Assembly (NCBI RefSeq): GCF_017743935.1
Contig: NZ_JAGHRE010000013.1
Span: 41,374-105,373, forward strand
From: Tropicibacter sp. R16_0
Lineage (GTDB): Bacteria > Pseudomonadota > Alphaproteobacteria > Rhodobacterales > Rhodobacteraceae
Direction of reading: 5' to 3'
Length of the DNA stretch: 64,000 nt
Positions 8,923 to 18,236 of the stretch are shown piece after piece. The translations under genes and the position numbers were made by a program. The notes below the pieces were generated by a model. That model saw nothing but the letters and a program-made list of their open reading frames with translations, was not told the DNA's origin and did no database searches. Every line of letters starts with the position of its first letter. Positions within the stretch are counted from its first letter, which is position 1.

Positions 8923-10054
8923 GTTTTGCCTCCAATGGCCAGCGTGGGCTTGGCGCCACCTGCGGACCGTACCCGATGCGGGCAAACATTTGAACCGTTC
9001 CCCCGTTCGGCGCAAGGCGGTTGTGGATGTCGCGGTAAAGCTCTGCCATTTCAGGATATTCCTGCAAGGCCTGGCTGAGCGGCTGCATGCCCAAACCGAT
9101 GTCCGTAGCGGCCAGGTTGAGCCTCACCCAATCGGCGCCTGCCGCGATCTGATCGCGGCGGGTGTTGGTCTTGGTCACCAGCCAGATGTGCCCCATCGCC
9201 GTATCGGTGTTGGCAAAGACGGCATCCAGCCCGCCGGTATAGGCCATCGAGGTTGTGTCCAGCGCCACGTCTCGTGTGAACAGACCGGTCATGTGAAGCG
9301 TTTCAAACATGGGCCCGGTAAAGTCGATACCATCGGGGTTGGCGTCGACTTCGCGGTGGCCGATGCGGAACAGATCGACACTTTCCTTGTAAGTCGCCGG
9401 TGTTTCGATCTCGATCCTCAGCGCTTCGTGCGACAACTCGCGATAGGTGGCGATGTCATCAGGCTCTAATGAGCCGCCAAAGGTTGTTGCGGTTGCGGCG
9501 GCTTGCAGGGTGCCAAGTTCGGACGGAAGAACCGCGCGGGTGGTGTCAAAGGGCTCTTTGAGGGAGCGGCGGTTCATCACATGGGCAAAGAGCGGATCGG
9601 GGCGCTGGTTCGGATCTTTGGCAAATCGGGCGCGGGCTATGGGGCGATTGTCGAGCCTCGTCGGATCTTCGCCTTCGGGGAAAAGGTCCATATCGACGCG
9701 GTAGCCGTCCTGGGCGGCTGCCATGCGCATGACCTCTAGGAAGCAACCAAGACCGATGGTGATCTGACGGCTGAAGGGGTCGGTTTCCGGCAGAACCCGA
9801 TCCGGGTCGCAAAACAGGGTGACCTCATCCTTTTGGGACAGGTCGACCACCCAAGGCTGCCGGTTGTGCGGGTTGGGGGCGAGCAGGGCAAAGGACAGCG
9901 CGTTGCGGCGCGGATCGGCGTATTGCCCGGCAAGGGTCCAAGGGCGCAGGGCCTGATTTGGGCGACGGGTGATGGTGTATCCGGCGGTGGCGGACGCAGC
10001 GACGATGCAACCGCCGCCAATCAGTGCGAGGGTCTTACGGCGAGAAAGGGACAT
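8909..10054 (-). CDS. Acg-type FMN-dependent nitroreductase with N-terminal Tat-like signal
   Basis: A 381-residue protein. The N terminus MSLSRRKTLALIGGG followed by a hydrophobic run is a twin-arginine-like signal or anchor, so the enzyme probably acts in the periplasm or at the membrane. The body resembles Acg-family flavin oxidoreductases: NPHNRQPWVVDL near residue 60 (phosphate/FMN contact), NRRSLKEPF in the middle, and WVRLNLAATDIGLGMQPLSQALQEYPEM near the end. Expected chemistry is flavin-dependent reduction of nitro or quinone compounds, but physiological substrates of the Acg group are poorly known. The ATG at 10054 has GGAGAG upstream; the longer frame to 10099 would run into the operator repeats. 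First gene of a two-gene unit with marR. Confidence 0.82.
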   Translation of the reverse strand: MSLSRRKTLALIGGGCIVAASATAGYTITRRPNQALRPWTLAGQYADPRRNALSFALLAPNPHNRQPWVVDLSQKDEVTLFCDPDRVLPETDPFSRQITIGLGCFLEVMRMAAAQDGYRVDMDLFPEGEDPTRLDNRPIARARFAKDPNQRPDPLFAHVMNRRSLKEPFDTTRAVLPSELGTLQAAATATTFGGSLEPDDIATYRELSHEALRIEIETPATYKESVDLFRIGHREVDANPDGIDFTGPMFETLHMTGLFTRDVALDTTSMAYTGGLDAVFANTDTAMGHIWLVTKTNTRRDQIAAGADWVRLNLAATDIGLGMQPLSQALQEYPEMAELYRDIHNRLAPNGGTVQMFARIGYGPQVAPSPRWPLEAKLVQT

Positions 10055-10070
10055 GAGGGCTCTCCACTTG

Positions 10071-10101
10071 GTGCGATATCGTATTAAATAGTGCGACATC
10101 G
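10071..10101. promoter_or_regulatory. Candidate MarR operator: paired 11-bp direct repeats
   Basis: GTGCGATATCG (10071-10081) and GTGCGACATCG (10091-10101) are direct repeats with exactly 20 bp from start to start, two helical turns. They lie over the expected promoter of the nitroreductase-marR unit: on the minus strand a TTGCAT-N17-ATTTAA-like pair overlaps them. The first copy contains the palindrome CGATATCG. The regulator assignment is by position. Confidence 0.55.
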
Positions 10102-10149
10102 AACCAATGCAAGAGGCATATCCAAGAAGCGGTGTGTTCTGTGGCGGGG

Positions 10150-10343
10150 GTGCTCCCGCCCGTCGTCAATTTTTCTGTCGAAAAACCTCCTCCCGTTGGG
10201 CCGGGCCTCGCTGCGCTCGGCGGTTGGCCATTGTGGTGATCCAATCGCCCCAAAGCGGAACAGCGCCGAGCCAAAGGCGAGGCGCCCGGCCCAAGGCCGT
10301 TAGCGGTGCTGGCGAAGCCAGGATCGCTCGGGGGCGGGAGCAC
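10150..10343. repeat. Structured intergenic element, copy A (long closed form)
   Basis: Begins GTGCTCCCGCCC (10150-10161), whose exact complement GGGCGGGAGCAC closes the element at 10332-10343. Inside lies the family hairpin TTTTTC-TGTC-GAAAAA (10170-10185), the conserved CTCCTCCCGTTGGGCC, and a long variable stem (GGGCCGGGC... pairing with ...GCCCGGCCC). The outer stem makes it nearly symmetric, so it can be read as lying downstream of the aminotransferase gene on the minus strand. The rest of the 410-bp gap holds the operator repeats and the terminator listed separately. Confidence 0.75.
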
Positions 10344-10376
10344 TTCCGGATCGTCTAGATATCTCAGGTCACGAAG

Positions 10377-10404
10377 AACGCCCGCTCCATCAGGAACGGG
10401 CGTT
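10377..10404 (-). terminator. Hairpin after the aminotransferase gene
   Basis: AACGCCCG (10377-10384) and CGGGCGTT (10397-10404) form a perfect 8-bp stem 60 bp past the aminotransferase stop. The T tract on the minus strand is weak (TTCTTC). Confidence 0.55.
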
Positions 10405-10464
10405 GGCGCATGTCTTTGCGCCATCTCGCGAAGACCAATCATACTCCGCGAGCATTCGTGATCC

Positions 10465-11778
10465 TCAAAGAGAGGAGAACGCCTGGTCCAGGCCGTCTGC
10501 CACGCGGTCTACATCCTCGAGCGAGAGGCACATGGGTGGCACCATGCGCAGAGAGCTTTGGAAGGGGCCGGATTTCGACAGGATCAGGCGTTGCGACCGG
10601 CAGTGTTCGAACACGGCAGCGGTGGTGGCCGCATCAGGTTCCTTGGTCTTGCGGTCCTTGACCATCTCTATGGCCAGCATGAGCCCACGTCCGCGCACGT
10701 CGCCGATGGCAGCGTGTTTGTCCTTCAACTCGTGCAAACGCGCGAGCAGGGCGGCGCCCACTGTCTTGGCGTTTTCCATCACCTTGTCTTCGCGAATGAC
10801 CTGCAGCACCGCACGTCCCGCTGCGCAAGAGGTCGGGTTCGCCCCGTATGTGTGGAACATGAACTTTTCGGCCATGGGCGCCGCGATTTCTTTCTTCGCC
10901 ACAACGGCCCCGATGGGGAAGCCATTGCCCAGCCCCTTTGCCATCACGATGATGTCGGGCACCACGCCGTCCGCCTCAAACCCCCACATGTGATCGCCCG
11001 TGCGGCCAAAGCCTGATTGCACCTCATCCGCGATATACAGACCTCCGGCCGCGCGCACGCGCTCGGCGGCGCCGGACATGTACCCTTTGGGCATTTCGAT
11101 GATGCCGCCATAGCCCTGGACGCTTTCCACGAACATGCCTGCGATCTGACCGGTGGTGGCGGTGCGGATGGTTTGGTCGATTTCGTCCAGATAGGGCGCG
11201 GCGCCCGCATTCTCGCCAAAGATGCCACGATACTGGTTGGGTTCGGCGACAAAGGCCACGTTGCCGGGCATGCCGGGATGCCGCCAGCCGCTGATGCCGG
11301 TGAGCGATTGCGCCGAGGCGGTCGGGCCATGATACGCCGTGCGCAGCGCCAGCAGGTCCAGATTACCAGTGTAGCTGCGCGCCATGGTCATCGCCAGGTC
11401 AATCGCCTCGGACCCGGAATTGGTGAAATGCACCACCCATTCGTGCCCTTTGGGCATGGTCGCGGCCAGTTCTTCGGCCAGGTGCGCAGGCGTTGGGTGG
11501 TAGAACATCGTCGTGCAATGGGTCAGCTGTTGCGCCTGTTCCATCGCTGCGGCCACCACGGTGGGGTGTGAATGTCCGACCGAGATGCAGACGTTCATGC
11601 CCAGAAGGTCGGTGTATTTGTTCCCCTCGGCATCCCACAGGTACTGCATCGATCCCTTCTGGAACACGATCGGGTCCTTGAAGGGGACAAACTTGCGCTG
11701 ACTGGCGGCATAGTAGTTGTCGCGCCGGGCGGCAGTAGCCTCGGTTGACCATTCGGTGTTGAGCGGTTGGTGGGTCAT
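10465..11778 (-). CDS. Class III PLP aminotransferase (AGXT2-like)
   Basis: A 437-residue fold-type I, class III transaminase. Visible marks are HFTNSGSEAIDLAMTMAR near residue 115 (cofactor phosphate contact), the DEVQSGFGRTG segment with the PLP-ring aspartate, and the catalytic lysine in VMAKGLGNGFPIGAV. Overall it resembles alanine-glyoxylate / beta-aminoisobutyrate-pyruvate transaminases (AGXT2 group). It is the last gene of the mttB operon, 11 bp after the second FAD/GcvT gene. A fair reading is that it deaminates the primary amine left after stepwise demethylation by the upstream enzymes; the actual amino donor is unknown. Confidence 0.87.
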   Translation of the reverse strand: MTHQPLNTEWSTEATAARRDNYYAASQRKFVPFKDPIVFQKGSMQYLWDAEGNKYTDLLGMNVCISVGHSHPTVVAAAMEQAQQLTHCTTMFYHPTPAHLAEELAATMPKGHEWVVHFTNSGSEAIDLAMTMARSYTGNLDLLALRTAYHGPTASAQSLTGISGWRHPGMPGNVAFVAEPNQYRGIFGENAGAAPYLDEIDQTIRTATTGQIAGMFVESVQGYGGIIEMPKGYMSGAAERVRAAGGLYIADEVQSGFGRTGDHMWGFEADGVVPDIIVMAKGLGNGFPIGAVVAKKEIAAPMAEKFMFHTYGANPTSCAAGRAVLQVIREDKVMENAKTVGAALLARLHELKDKHAAIGDVRGRGLMLAIEMVKDRKTKEPDAATTAAVFEHCRSQRLILSKSGPFQSSLRMVPPMCLSLEDVDRVADGLDQAFSSL

Positions 11779-11789
11779 GCTTGCCTCCC

Positions 11790-14201
11790 TCAGGCTTTCA
11801 AGCGCAGGTTTTCGGGGTCAAAGGGCGCCTCTGGCAAGATCGTGGCCTGCGTCTTGCGCCCCAGGATGGATACGGTGAGGTTCTCTCGCGCTGTACGGTC
11901 ACGCAGATAGGCCAAGGCCAGCGTCTTGCCGGTGCGATGTCCATGCGCGCCCGAGGTGACAACACCAACGATATCATCGCCTTGCAGGACGGAATGGGCA
12001 TAGAACGGGTCGAACTCGGGGTCGTGGATTTCGAGCAGAACCATGTCCCAGCGGTCGTCTTTCGCTTTGCGCTCCAGCATCGCCTCGCGCCCGATGAAGG
12101 CACGATCCTTGGTCCGGGCAAACATGCCCAACCCGGCCTCATGCAAGCTGCGTTCCGTGGTCAGATCACCACCCCAACCGCGATAACCTTTCTCAAGTCG
12201 CATGGAGTTGGCGGCATAGGCTCCGTAATAGCCCATGCCCAACGGTTTGCCGGTGGCCTCGAGCGCCAGAAACACCTGTTCCGCGTCGGCGCGGTCCATG
12301 TGCAGCTCCCAGCCCAATTCACCCAGATACGACACCCGCAGGGCACGCACTTGCACGCCCGCAACGTCAATCACTTGTGCGCTGAGCCAGGGAAAACCGT
12401 CGCCCAGGTCGGCACTGGTATGTTGGCTCAGGATGTCACGTGAGAGCGGTCCCATCAGGCCAATCACCGCCATCTCGTCACAGCGGTTGGTCACGGCCAC
12501 GTCGAACCCTTTGGCGTGGGCTGTCAGCTGATCCATGTCGATCTGTTCTGCAGCCGCCGCCGAGGTCAGATAGGCGTGGGTGTCGCTGAGCATGGTCACT
12601 GTGAACTCGGACAAAACACCGCCAGCAGGCGTCAGCACATGGGTCAGGCCTATGCGCCCATTGGAGGGCGCGCGGTTGGCGCCGAGGCTGTCGACAAACA
12701 CCCGCGCATCCGGACCGGTGATATCGAATTTCGAAAACACCGACAGATCGGCCAGCCCTGCCTTGGTGGTGACAGTCTCGACCTCACGCGCCACATGGGG
12801 GAACCAGTTCGGGCGGCGAAAGCTTTCATGCGCGATGTCGCCCGGTTTGTCCGAGAACCAATTGGGCCGTTCCCAGCCATAGGCCGCACCCATCACCGCA
12901 CCACGTTCCACCATCAGATCATGCAGAGGGGACAGGCGCTTGCCGCGCCCGGCGGGGCGTTCTTCGAACGGGTAGTGTACCCCGAATTGCAGGCCGAAAC
13001 ACTCGATGGCTTTCTCGACGCGATAGTCGCGGTCGGCCCAAGACCCGAACCGGCGGCTGTCCACCGCCAAAGCATCCATTGGCGGCGCGCGATGGGTCAT
13101 CCAGTGCGCCAGGAACCAACCCGAACCGCCGCCCTCCATCACGCCCATACTCGATCCGGTCAGTAACCAGGCGTTTTCCAACCCATGTGCAGGGCCAATC
13201 AGAGGGTTGGCGTCGGGGGTAAAGGTGATCGGGCCGTTGACCACGGTTTTCACGCCGCCGTTCATCAGAGCCGGAATGCGCTCCATCGCGGCCTCGATGA
13301 TGTGCTCGACCCGGTCCAGATCGGGCGGCATCAGGTCAGCGCCAAACTCGGGCGGGACGCCATCGACGGACCAGACCTGCGCCTCTTTCTCATACGGGCC
13401 CAGGATCAAACCGTCGCGTTCCTGACGCACGTACCAGCTTTCTTCCGGGTCGCGGATCATCGGCAGTTCGGGCAGCTTGGCGTCGATACGCTCGGTCACC
13501 TCGGGCACGGCATCGGTCACCAGATACTGGTGCAGCACCGGCACGGACGGGATGTTCAGCCCCATCATATGCCCGATCTCCCAGCCCCAGGTGCCAGCCG
13601 CGTTGACGATATGGGTGGCGCGGAAGGTTTCTTTCGCAGTTTCGACAATCCACTTGCCATCTTCGCGCCGGATGGACTGCACCGCGTTGTAGCGACTGAT
13701 CTTCGCGCCGTTGCGCGTGGCAACCTGTGCCATGGCATTCGTCGCAAGCGTCGGGTCCACATGGCCGTCATCGGGCTCATAGATACCCCCCAGCAACCCG
13801 TCCAGCTTTGCCAGGGGGTGCAGCTCGGCGATCCGGTCCGGCGTCAGCACCTCCAGCGGGTAACCGGTGAAATCAGACAGACCGGCAACATGGCGGAACT
13901 CATCCATCCGATCGGGGTTCGAGGTGATGCGCATCGCGCCCGAGCGGTGAAAGCCGCAGTTCTGCCCGGTCTCTTCCGGCAGGATATCACGATAGAGGCG
14001 CACGGATGTGGCGCGCAGCTCTTGAATTGTGGGGTTGTGGGCAAAATGCGTGCACAGCCCGGCCGCATGCCAGGTCGAGCCATGGGTGAGGTCGTTCTTT
14101 TCAACCAGCACCACGTCGGACCAACCGGCCTTTGTAAGGTGGTACATCAGCGACACGCCCATGGCGCCGCCCCCGATGATCAGGACCTGAGCGTCGCTCA
14201 T
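11790..14201 (-). CDS. FAD-dependent oxidoreductase fused to GcvT domain (dimethylglycine/sarcosine dehydrogenase type), copy 2
   Basis: An 803-residue two-part enzyme. Residues 1-400 form a DAO-type FAD domain with the dinucleotide motif VLIIGGGAMGVSLMYHL at the start and LTHGSTWHAAGLCTHF, the region of the covalent-FAD histidine in dimethylglycine and sarcosine dehydrogenases. Residues 420-803 form a GcvT-like tetrahydrofolate-binding domain (GLADLSVFSKFDITGPDA, YLGELGWELHM, LEKGYRGWGGDLTTE). Family chemistry is oxidative N-demethylation with transfer of the one-carbon unit to tetrahydrofolate. It overlaps the preceding paralogue by four bases (ATGA), implying coupled translation. The substrate is a methylated amine of unknown identity. 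Confidence 0.87.
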   Translation of the reverse strand: MSDAQVLIIGGGAMGVSLMYHLTKAGWSDVVLVEKNDLTHGSTWHAAGLCTHFAHNPTIQELRATSVRLYRDILPEETGQNCGFHRSGAMRITSNPDRMDEFRHVAGLSDFTGYPLEVLTPDRIAELHPLAKLDGLLGGIYEPDDGHVDPTLATNAMAQVATRNGAKISRYNAVQSIRREDGKWIVETAKETFRATHIVNAAGTWGWEIGHMMGLNIPSVPVLHQYLVTDAVPEVTERIDAKLPELPMIRDPEESWYVRQERDGLILGPYEKEAQVWSVDGVPPEFGADLMPPDLDRVEHIIEAAMERIPALMNGGVKTVVNGPITFTPDANPLIGPAHGLENAWLLTGSSMGVMEGGGSGWFLAHWMTHRAPPMDALAVDSRRFGSWADRDYRVEKAIECFGLQFGVHYPFEERPAGRGKRLSPLHDLMVERGAVMGAAYGWERPNWFSDKPGDIAHESFRRPNWFPHVAREVETVTTKAGLADLSVFSKFDITGPDARVFVDSLGANRAPSNGRIGLTHVLTPAGGVLSEFTVTMLSDTHAYLTSAAAAEQIDMDQLTAHAKGFDVAVTNRCDEMAVIGLMGPLSRDILSQHTSADLGDGFPWLSAQVIDVAGVQVRALRVSYLGELGWELHMDRADAEQVFLALEATGKPLGMGYYGAYAANSMRLEKGYRGWGGDLTTERSLHEAGLGMFARTKDRAFIGREAMLERKAKDDRWDMVLLEIHDPEFDPFYAHSVLQGDDIVGVVTSGAHGHRTGKTLALAYLRDRTARENLTVSILGRKTQATILPEAPFDPENLRLKA

Positions 14202-16591
14202 CCGCGCATCCTTTCGCCTTTGGGGTCAAATGGGGCACGGGGCAGGGCCCGCGCCGGATAGGTTTTGCCTGCAACGTCGAAGGTGAAGTCGCGGTTGCAA
14301 GTTTCCGCAAGCTTTTCGCCGGGTGCGATGTCGATCATCCCAAGCGCCAGTGTCAGGCCGGTGCGCGCGCCTTTTGCACCGGATGTGGTCAGGCCAACGA
14401 CGCGGCCATTCTCAAGGATCGGCTCGTCATGCAGGATCAACGGATCGCCCTCGACTTGGAACAGGCAGAGCTTGCGGGTCAGACCTGCGGCACGCTGCGC
14501 CTCTAGCGCCGCCTTGCCGATGAAATCCTTGTCCCAATCGATGGTAAATCCAAGACCGGCCTCCAGAGGTGTGATCTCGGGACCCAGATCATGGCCCCAA
14601 TGACGAAAGGCTTTTTCGATCCGGCAAGCGTCAAGCGCATACATGCCCATCGGTTTGGTGCCAGTGGCAGAGAGAGCGTCGAATACGGCCTGGGCGTGCG
14701 CAGTCGGAACATTCAATTCCCAGCCCAGCTCGCCGACAAAACTCATCCGGGTGGCGCGGCAGGACACGTCTGCGACCACCACATCACGCGCGGTAGAGAA
14801 GGGGAAGTCGACCCAATCCGCGTTGCTCAAGCCGCTCAAGATGTCACGGGAGGTTGCGCCCATTAGGCCGATCACACACTCGTCGTCGGTGACATCGTGC
14901 AAGGCAACCCGCCAGACCGCGAAGCGGCGGCGCAACAGCGCCCCGTCCCGCCAGCGCGTCGCAGCACCCGAGGTGATGCGATAATGCTGGCTGCCCAACC
15001 GGGTCACGGTCAGATCGCCCTCGATCCCGCCCTTGTCGTTGAGCATCGGCGTATAAACCGCGCGGCCCACTGGAACGTCCATCTGGGCGCAGACCAGTTC
15101 ATTCATGGCTTCAACCGCATCGGGGCCAATGACGTCGAACTTGCCAAAGGGGGACAGGTCCAGCAGCACTGCGCCATCCTGCATCCGCGCCGCTTCACGC
15201 TGCGCAATCGGATACCAGGGCTGCGCACCCACCGAATAGGGCAGGTCGCGCTCGGCGTCGCTCTCGGCATACCACAGGGCGCGTTCCCAACCTGCGGTCA
15301 GACCAAAGACAGCACCTTGTTCGGCCCAGGCGCCATGCAAATCAGAACACCGCAACCCGCGCCCAGCCTTGGGCTGTTTGAACGGCCAGTGCATCGCCAT
15401 CAGGTCGGCCACGCTCTCGGCCATGCGATCCGCCATATGCGCATCCGTCGACGCACGCGGGTCGGCGCGGGCCACATCGACCTCCCACAGGTCCATGGGC
15501 GGCTCACCATCCACGATCCAATCTGCCAACACCCGGCCAATTCCGGCCGACGACATGATCCCGACCGAGTTCATCCCCGCCGCCACAAAAAGCCCGTCCA
15601 CCTCAGGTGCCGCCCCAACCAGGGGCCGCGTGTCATTGGTGAAACTCTCCGGCCCGTTCATGAAATGCTGAATGCCGGTCTCAGCCAGGGCCGGGACCAG
15701 TTCCAGCGCCGCCTCCATGAACGGCATGAACTGCTCCCAATCCTCGGGCATCTCAAGGAAAGGCCGATTGCCTTCGGGGCCAAAGGCGTCCCAAACCTTG
15801 GCGTCGGGTTCAAATCCGCCAATCACCAGCTTGCCCGCGTCGCCCTTGATGTAGATGCCGGTGTCCATGTCTCGTATCACCGGAAAGGGATCGGGCAGGC
15901 CGGGCATGGGCTCGGTGACCACATACATGTGCTCGACGGCCTGTAGCGGCAGATGCAATCCGGCCCCAAGGGCCAAGGGTTTCGACCACGCCCCGGCGCA
16001 GATCACCACGCTCTCGGCTTCGATCTCTGTTCCATCGGCAAGCGCGACGCCCCGCGCGGTCCCGTCCTTTGTAAGGATACCGACAACGGCGCAGTTTTCG
16101 CGGATTTCCACGCCTTTGGAACGGGCCGCGCGGGCATAGGCCATGCACAGGTCGACCGGGTTCACATTGGCATCTTCAGCCACCCACATGGCGCCCGCGT
16201 GACCCGAGACATCCAGTCCCGGCACTTCCACTTCATCGGCGCCGATCACATGCGCGGTCAGACCGAAGTGCCGTCCCAGTGTGGAAATCCGATGCAACTC
16301 ATCCAGCCGTTCTTCGCGCCGCGCCAGCCAATAGCCGCCCGTTTGGCGGTACCCCGTGGCCATCCCGGTTTCGGTCTCAAGCCGGGAAAATAGCTCCAAC
16401 GCGTAGCTTGCCAGTTTGGTCATGTTCGGAGTTGCACGCAGCGGTCCGACGATCCCGGCGGCGTGCCAGGAAGTGCCCGAGGTCAGCTGGTTGCGTTCCA
16501 GCAGCAGAACGTCCTCGACTCCGCGCTGTGCCAGGTGATAGGCCACTGACAACCCGATGGCGCCGCCGCCGATGATGATCGTGCGTCCCAT
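14198..16591 (-). CDS. FAD-dependent oxidoreductase fused to GcvT domain (dimethylglycine/sarcosine dehydrogenase type), copy 1
   Basis: A 797-residue paralogue of the next gene with the same architecture: FAD site TIIIGGGAIGLSVAYHLAQRG at the N terminus, LTSGTSWHAAGIVGPLRAT, and a C-terminal folate-binding GcvT-like half (LLDLSPFGKFDVIGPDAVEAM, FVGELGWELNVP, RIEKAFRHWGHDLGPEIT). Its ATG shares one base with the mttB stop (TAATG), and its own stop overlaps the next start. Two tandem, clearly diverged dehydrogenases suggest two successive demethylations of one compound (for example tertiary to secondary to primary amine), with methyl groups passed to tetrahydrofolate. That order is inference. 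Confidence 0.87.
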   Translation of the reverse strand: MGRTIIIGGGAIGLSVAYHLAQRGVEDVLLLERNQLTSGTSWHAAGIVGPLRATPNMTKLASYALELFSRLETETGMATGYRQTGGYWLARREERLDELHRISTLGRHFGLTAHVIGADEVEVPGLDVSGHAGAMWVAEDANVNPVDLCMAYARAARSKGVEIRENCAVVGILTKDGTARGVALADGTEIEAESVVICAGAWSKPLALGAGLHLPLQAVEHMYVVTEPMPGLPDPFPVIRDMDTGIYIKGDAGKLVIGGFEPDAKVWDAFGPEGNRPFLEMPEDWEQFMPFMEAALELVPALAETGIQHFMNGPESFTNDTRPLVGAAPEVDGLFVAAGMNSVGIMSSAGIGRVLADWIVDGEPPMDLWEVDVARADPRASTDAHMADRMAESVADLMAMHWPFKQPKAGRGLRCSDLHGAWAEQGAVFGLTAGWERALWYAESDAERDLPYSVGAQPWYPIAQREAARMQDGAVLLDLSPFGKFDVIGPDAVEAMNELVCAQMDVPVGRAVYTPMLNDKGGIEGDLTVTRLGSQHYRITSGAATRWRDGALLRRRFAVWRVALHDVTDDECVIGLMGATSRDILSGLSNADWVDFPFSTARDVVVADVSCRATRMSFVGELGWELNVPTAHAQAVFDALSATGTKPMGMYALDACRIEKAFRHWGHDLGPEITPLEAGLGFTIDWDKDFIGKAALEAQRAAGLTRKLCLFQVEGDPLILHDEPILENGRVVGLTTSGAKGARTGLTLALGMIDIAPGEKLAETCNRDFTFDVAGKTYPARALPRAPFDPKGERMRG

Positions 16592-18129
16592 TAGAAGTAG
16601 TCCATGTCTGGAGTTTCGGACTTACGGTGCGCAATGTAATCTTGCAATTCCTCGTCGATGGCCGGATCAAGGCCGGGGTCCTCGTATGTCTCCAGATGCT
16701 TCTTCCATAGGCCGTTGGCCCGCTGTGCCGTATCCAGAGACCCGGCTGCCTCCCAATGTTCATATGCGTTGTTGTCCGGCGTCTCGGGCCGGAAGAGGGC
16801 GGTCATGAAATTGGCCTGGGTGTGTTCACTCCCCAGGAAATGCGCGCCGGGGCCGGTGGCCGCGATGGCGGACATGGCTTGCGCGTTTTCACTCAGGTCT
16901 ATGCCATCAAAGAAGCGGGCCAGTTTGCCGCAAAGATCGGCGTCGATCATCGTCTTTTCAAAGCTGGTCACCAGACCACCCTCCAACCAGCCAGTGGCGT
17001 GATTGATCAGATTGGCGCCTGCAAACATCGACATCATCAGGCCCCAGGTTGCCTCTTGCTGGCTCTGCGCGTCTGGCACTTTCGACGCAGACAGCGTCCC
17101 GACCGTGTGCAGCGGCACCCCCAAACGGCGCGCCAGTTGTCCGGCGGCCAATACCATCTGACCCGCCTCGGGCGAGCCAAAGGTGGGCGCACCTGATTGC
17201 ATCGACATGGTCGAGGCAAATGAGCCCATCAGCACCGGCGCGCCTGGGTTCACCAGCTGCGCCAGCGTCAGACAGGCCAGCGCCTCTGCCAGAACCTGCG
17301 CCATGGTGCCGGCCACAGTGCAGGGGCTCATGGCGCCTGTCAGCACCCAAGGTGCTGTGGCAACCGGCTGCCCGGCGCGGGCATAGGTTTTCAACGCGCC
17401 CGACATATGCGCATCCATCACCAGCGGCGCATTGGTGTTCGACACGCAATAGAGCACCGGGTTTTCGGCTACATAGTCCGCGCCAAAGACGATGCGTGCC
17501 ATGTCGAGCGCATGACCCGCGCGTTCCGCTCCGATGAAGGCCCCCATAAACGGCCGGTCGGAATAGCGGATGTGGGCATAGAGCATGTCCAGATGCCGCT
17601 TGTTCGCGGGCAGATCGACAGGCTCACAGACCACGCCGCCGGAATGATGCAGCCACGGAATAGTGTGGTGCAGTTTCACCAGCGTCTGAAAATCGTCATA
17701 GGTCGCATAGCGGCGGCCGCGGTCCAGATCATGCACAAAGGGCGGCCCCCAAGAGGGGCAGAGCACCGTCGCATCACCCCCCAATTGCACTGAGTTGGCC
17801 GGGTTGCGGGCGTGCTGCATGAACTGCTTGGGCGCGGTGGCCTGGATCGTCTTGCGGCAGAATCCGCGCTCGAACCGCACCCGGGTGCCGTCCACGTCGC
17901 AGCCTGCACTCGCAAAGATTTCAAGGATCTCGGGGTCTTCGACGAACTCCATGCCGGTTTCAGCCAGGATCGTGTCGGCGTTCTCTTCGATCAGGCTCAA
18001 CCCCTCTTCGCCGAGGATGTTGAACGTGCCCAGCTTGCGCAGGATGAAGGGCGCACGGGGCTGTCCGACCTGGCCGCGTGATGCGCCCCGATCGCGTTTG
18101 CGACGACGTTTTACAGGTGTCTCAGTCAT
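16591..18129 (-). CDS. MttB/COG5598-family (non-pyrrolysine) methyltransferase
   Basis: A 512-residue TIM-barrel methyltransferase of the trimethylamine methyltransferase superfamily. The N terminus is basic (KRRRKRDRG). Later comes GLSLIEENADTILAETGMEF and the core with GSFASTMSMQSGAPTFGSPEAG and SMFAGANLINHATGWLEGGL. It reads through with no in-frame TAG, so it is the pyrrolysine-free type; known members demethylate quaternary amines such as glycine betaine, proline betaine or carnitine. Those work with a corrinoid protein, and none is encoded in this cluster. The start ATG 18129 has GGAGGCGGG upstream and is preferred to the frame start at 18174. First gene of a four-gene overlapping operon, divergent from a LysR gene. 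Confidence 0.85.
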   Translation of the reverse strand: MTETPVKRRRKRDRGASRGQVGQPRAPFILRKLGTFNILGEEGLSLIEENADTILAETGMEFVEDPEILEIFASAGCDVDGTRVRFERGFCRKTIQATAPKQFMQHARNPANSVQLGGDATVLCPSWGPPFVHDLDRGRRYATYDDFQTLVKLHHTIPWLHHSGGVVCEPVDLPANKRHLDMLYAHIRYSDRPFMGAFIGAERAGHALDMARIVFGADYVAENPVLYCVSNTNAPLVMDAHMSGALKTYARAGQPVATAPWVLTGAMSPCTVAGTMAQVLAEALACLTLAQLVNPGAPVLMGSFASTMSMQSGAPTFGSPEAGQMVLAAGQLARRLGVPLHTVGTLSASKVPDAQSQQEATWGLMMSMFAGANLINHATGWLEGGLVTSFEKTMIDADLCGKLARFFDGIDLSENAQAMSAIAATGPGAHFLGSEHTQANFMTALFRPETPDNNAYEHWEAAGSLDTAQRANGLWKKHLETYEDPGLDPAIDEELQDYIAHRKSETPDMDYF

Positions 18130-18193
18130 GACCCGCCTCCCTTGGTTGCGCACAATCTGGCGGTTGCGGGGCATTCGATCAATTGACAGTTGT

Positions 18194-18216
18194 CAGTATT
18201 AGGATTTCTAATACTG
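18194..18216. promoter_or_regulatory. Perfect 9-5-9 palindrome between mttB-type operon and LysR gene
   Basis: CAGTATTAG-N5-CTAATACTG is a perfect inverted repeat in the space between the divergent starts at 18129 and 18237, next to TGACA-GT-TGTCA (about 18184-18195). This is the usual place and shape of a LysR autoregulatory/activation site. Confidence 0.65.
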
Positions 18217-18236
18217 CTAGGTTCGAAGGGCTGATC

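Noticed and set aside
16591..18129. Possible pyrrolysine-containing MttB
   Set aside because: No in-frame TAG is present, so it belongs to the pyrrolysine-free branch.
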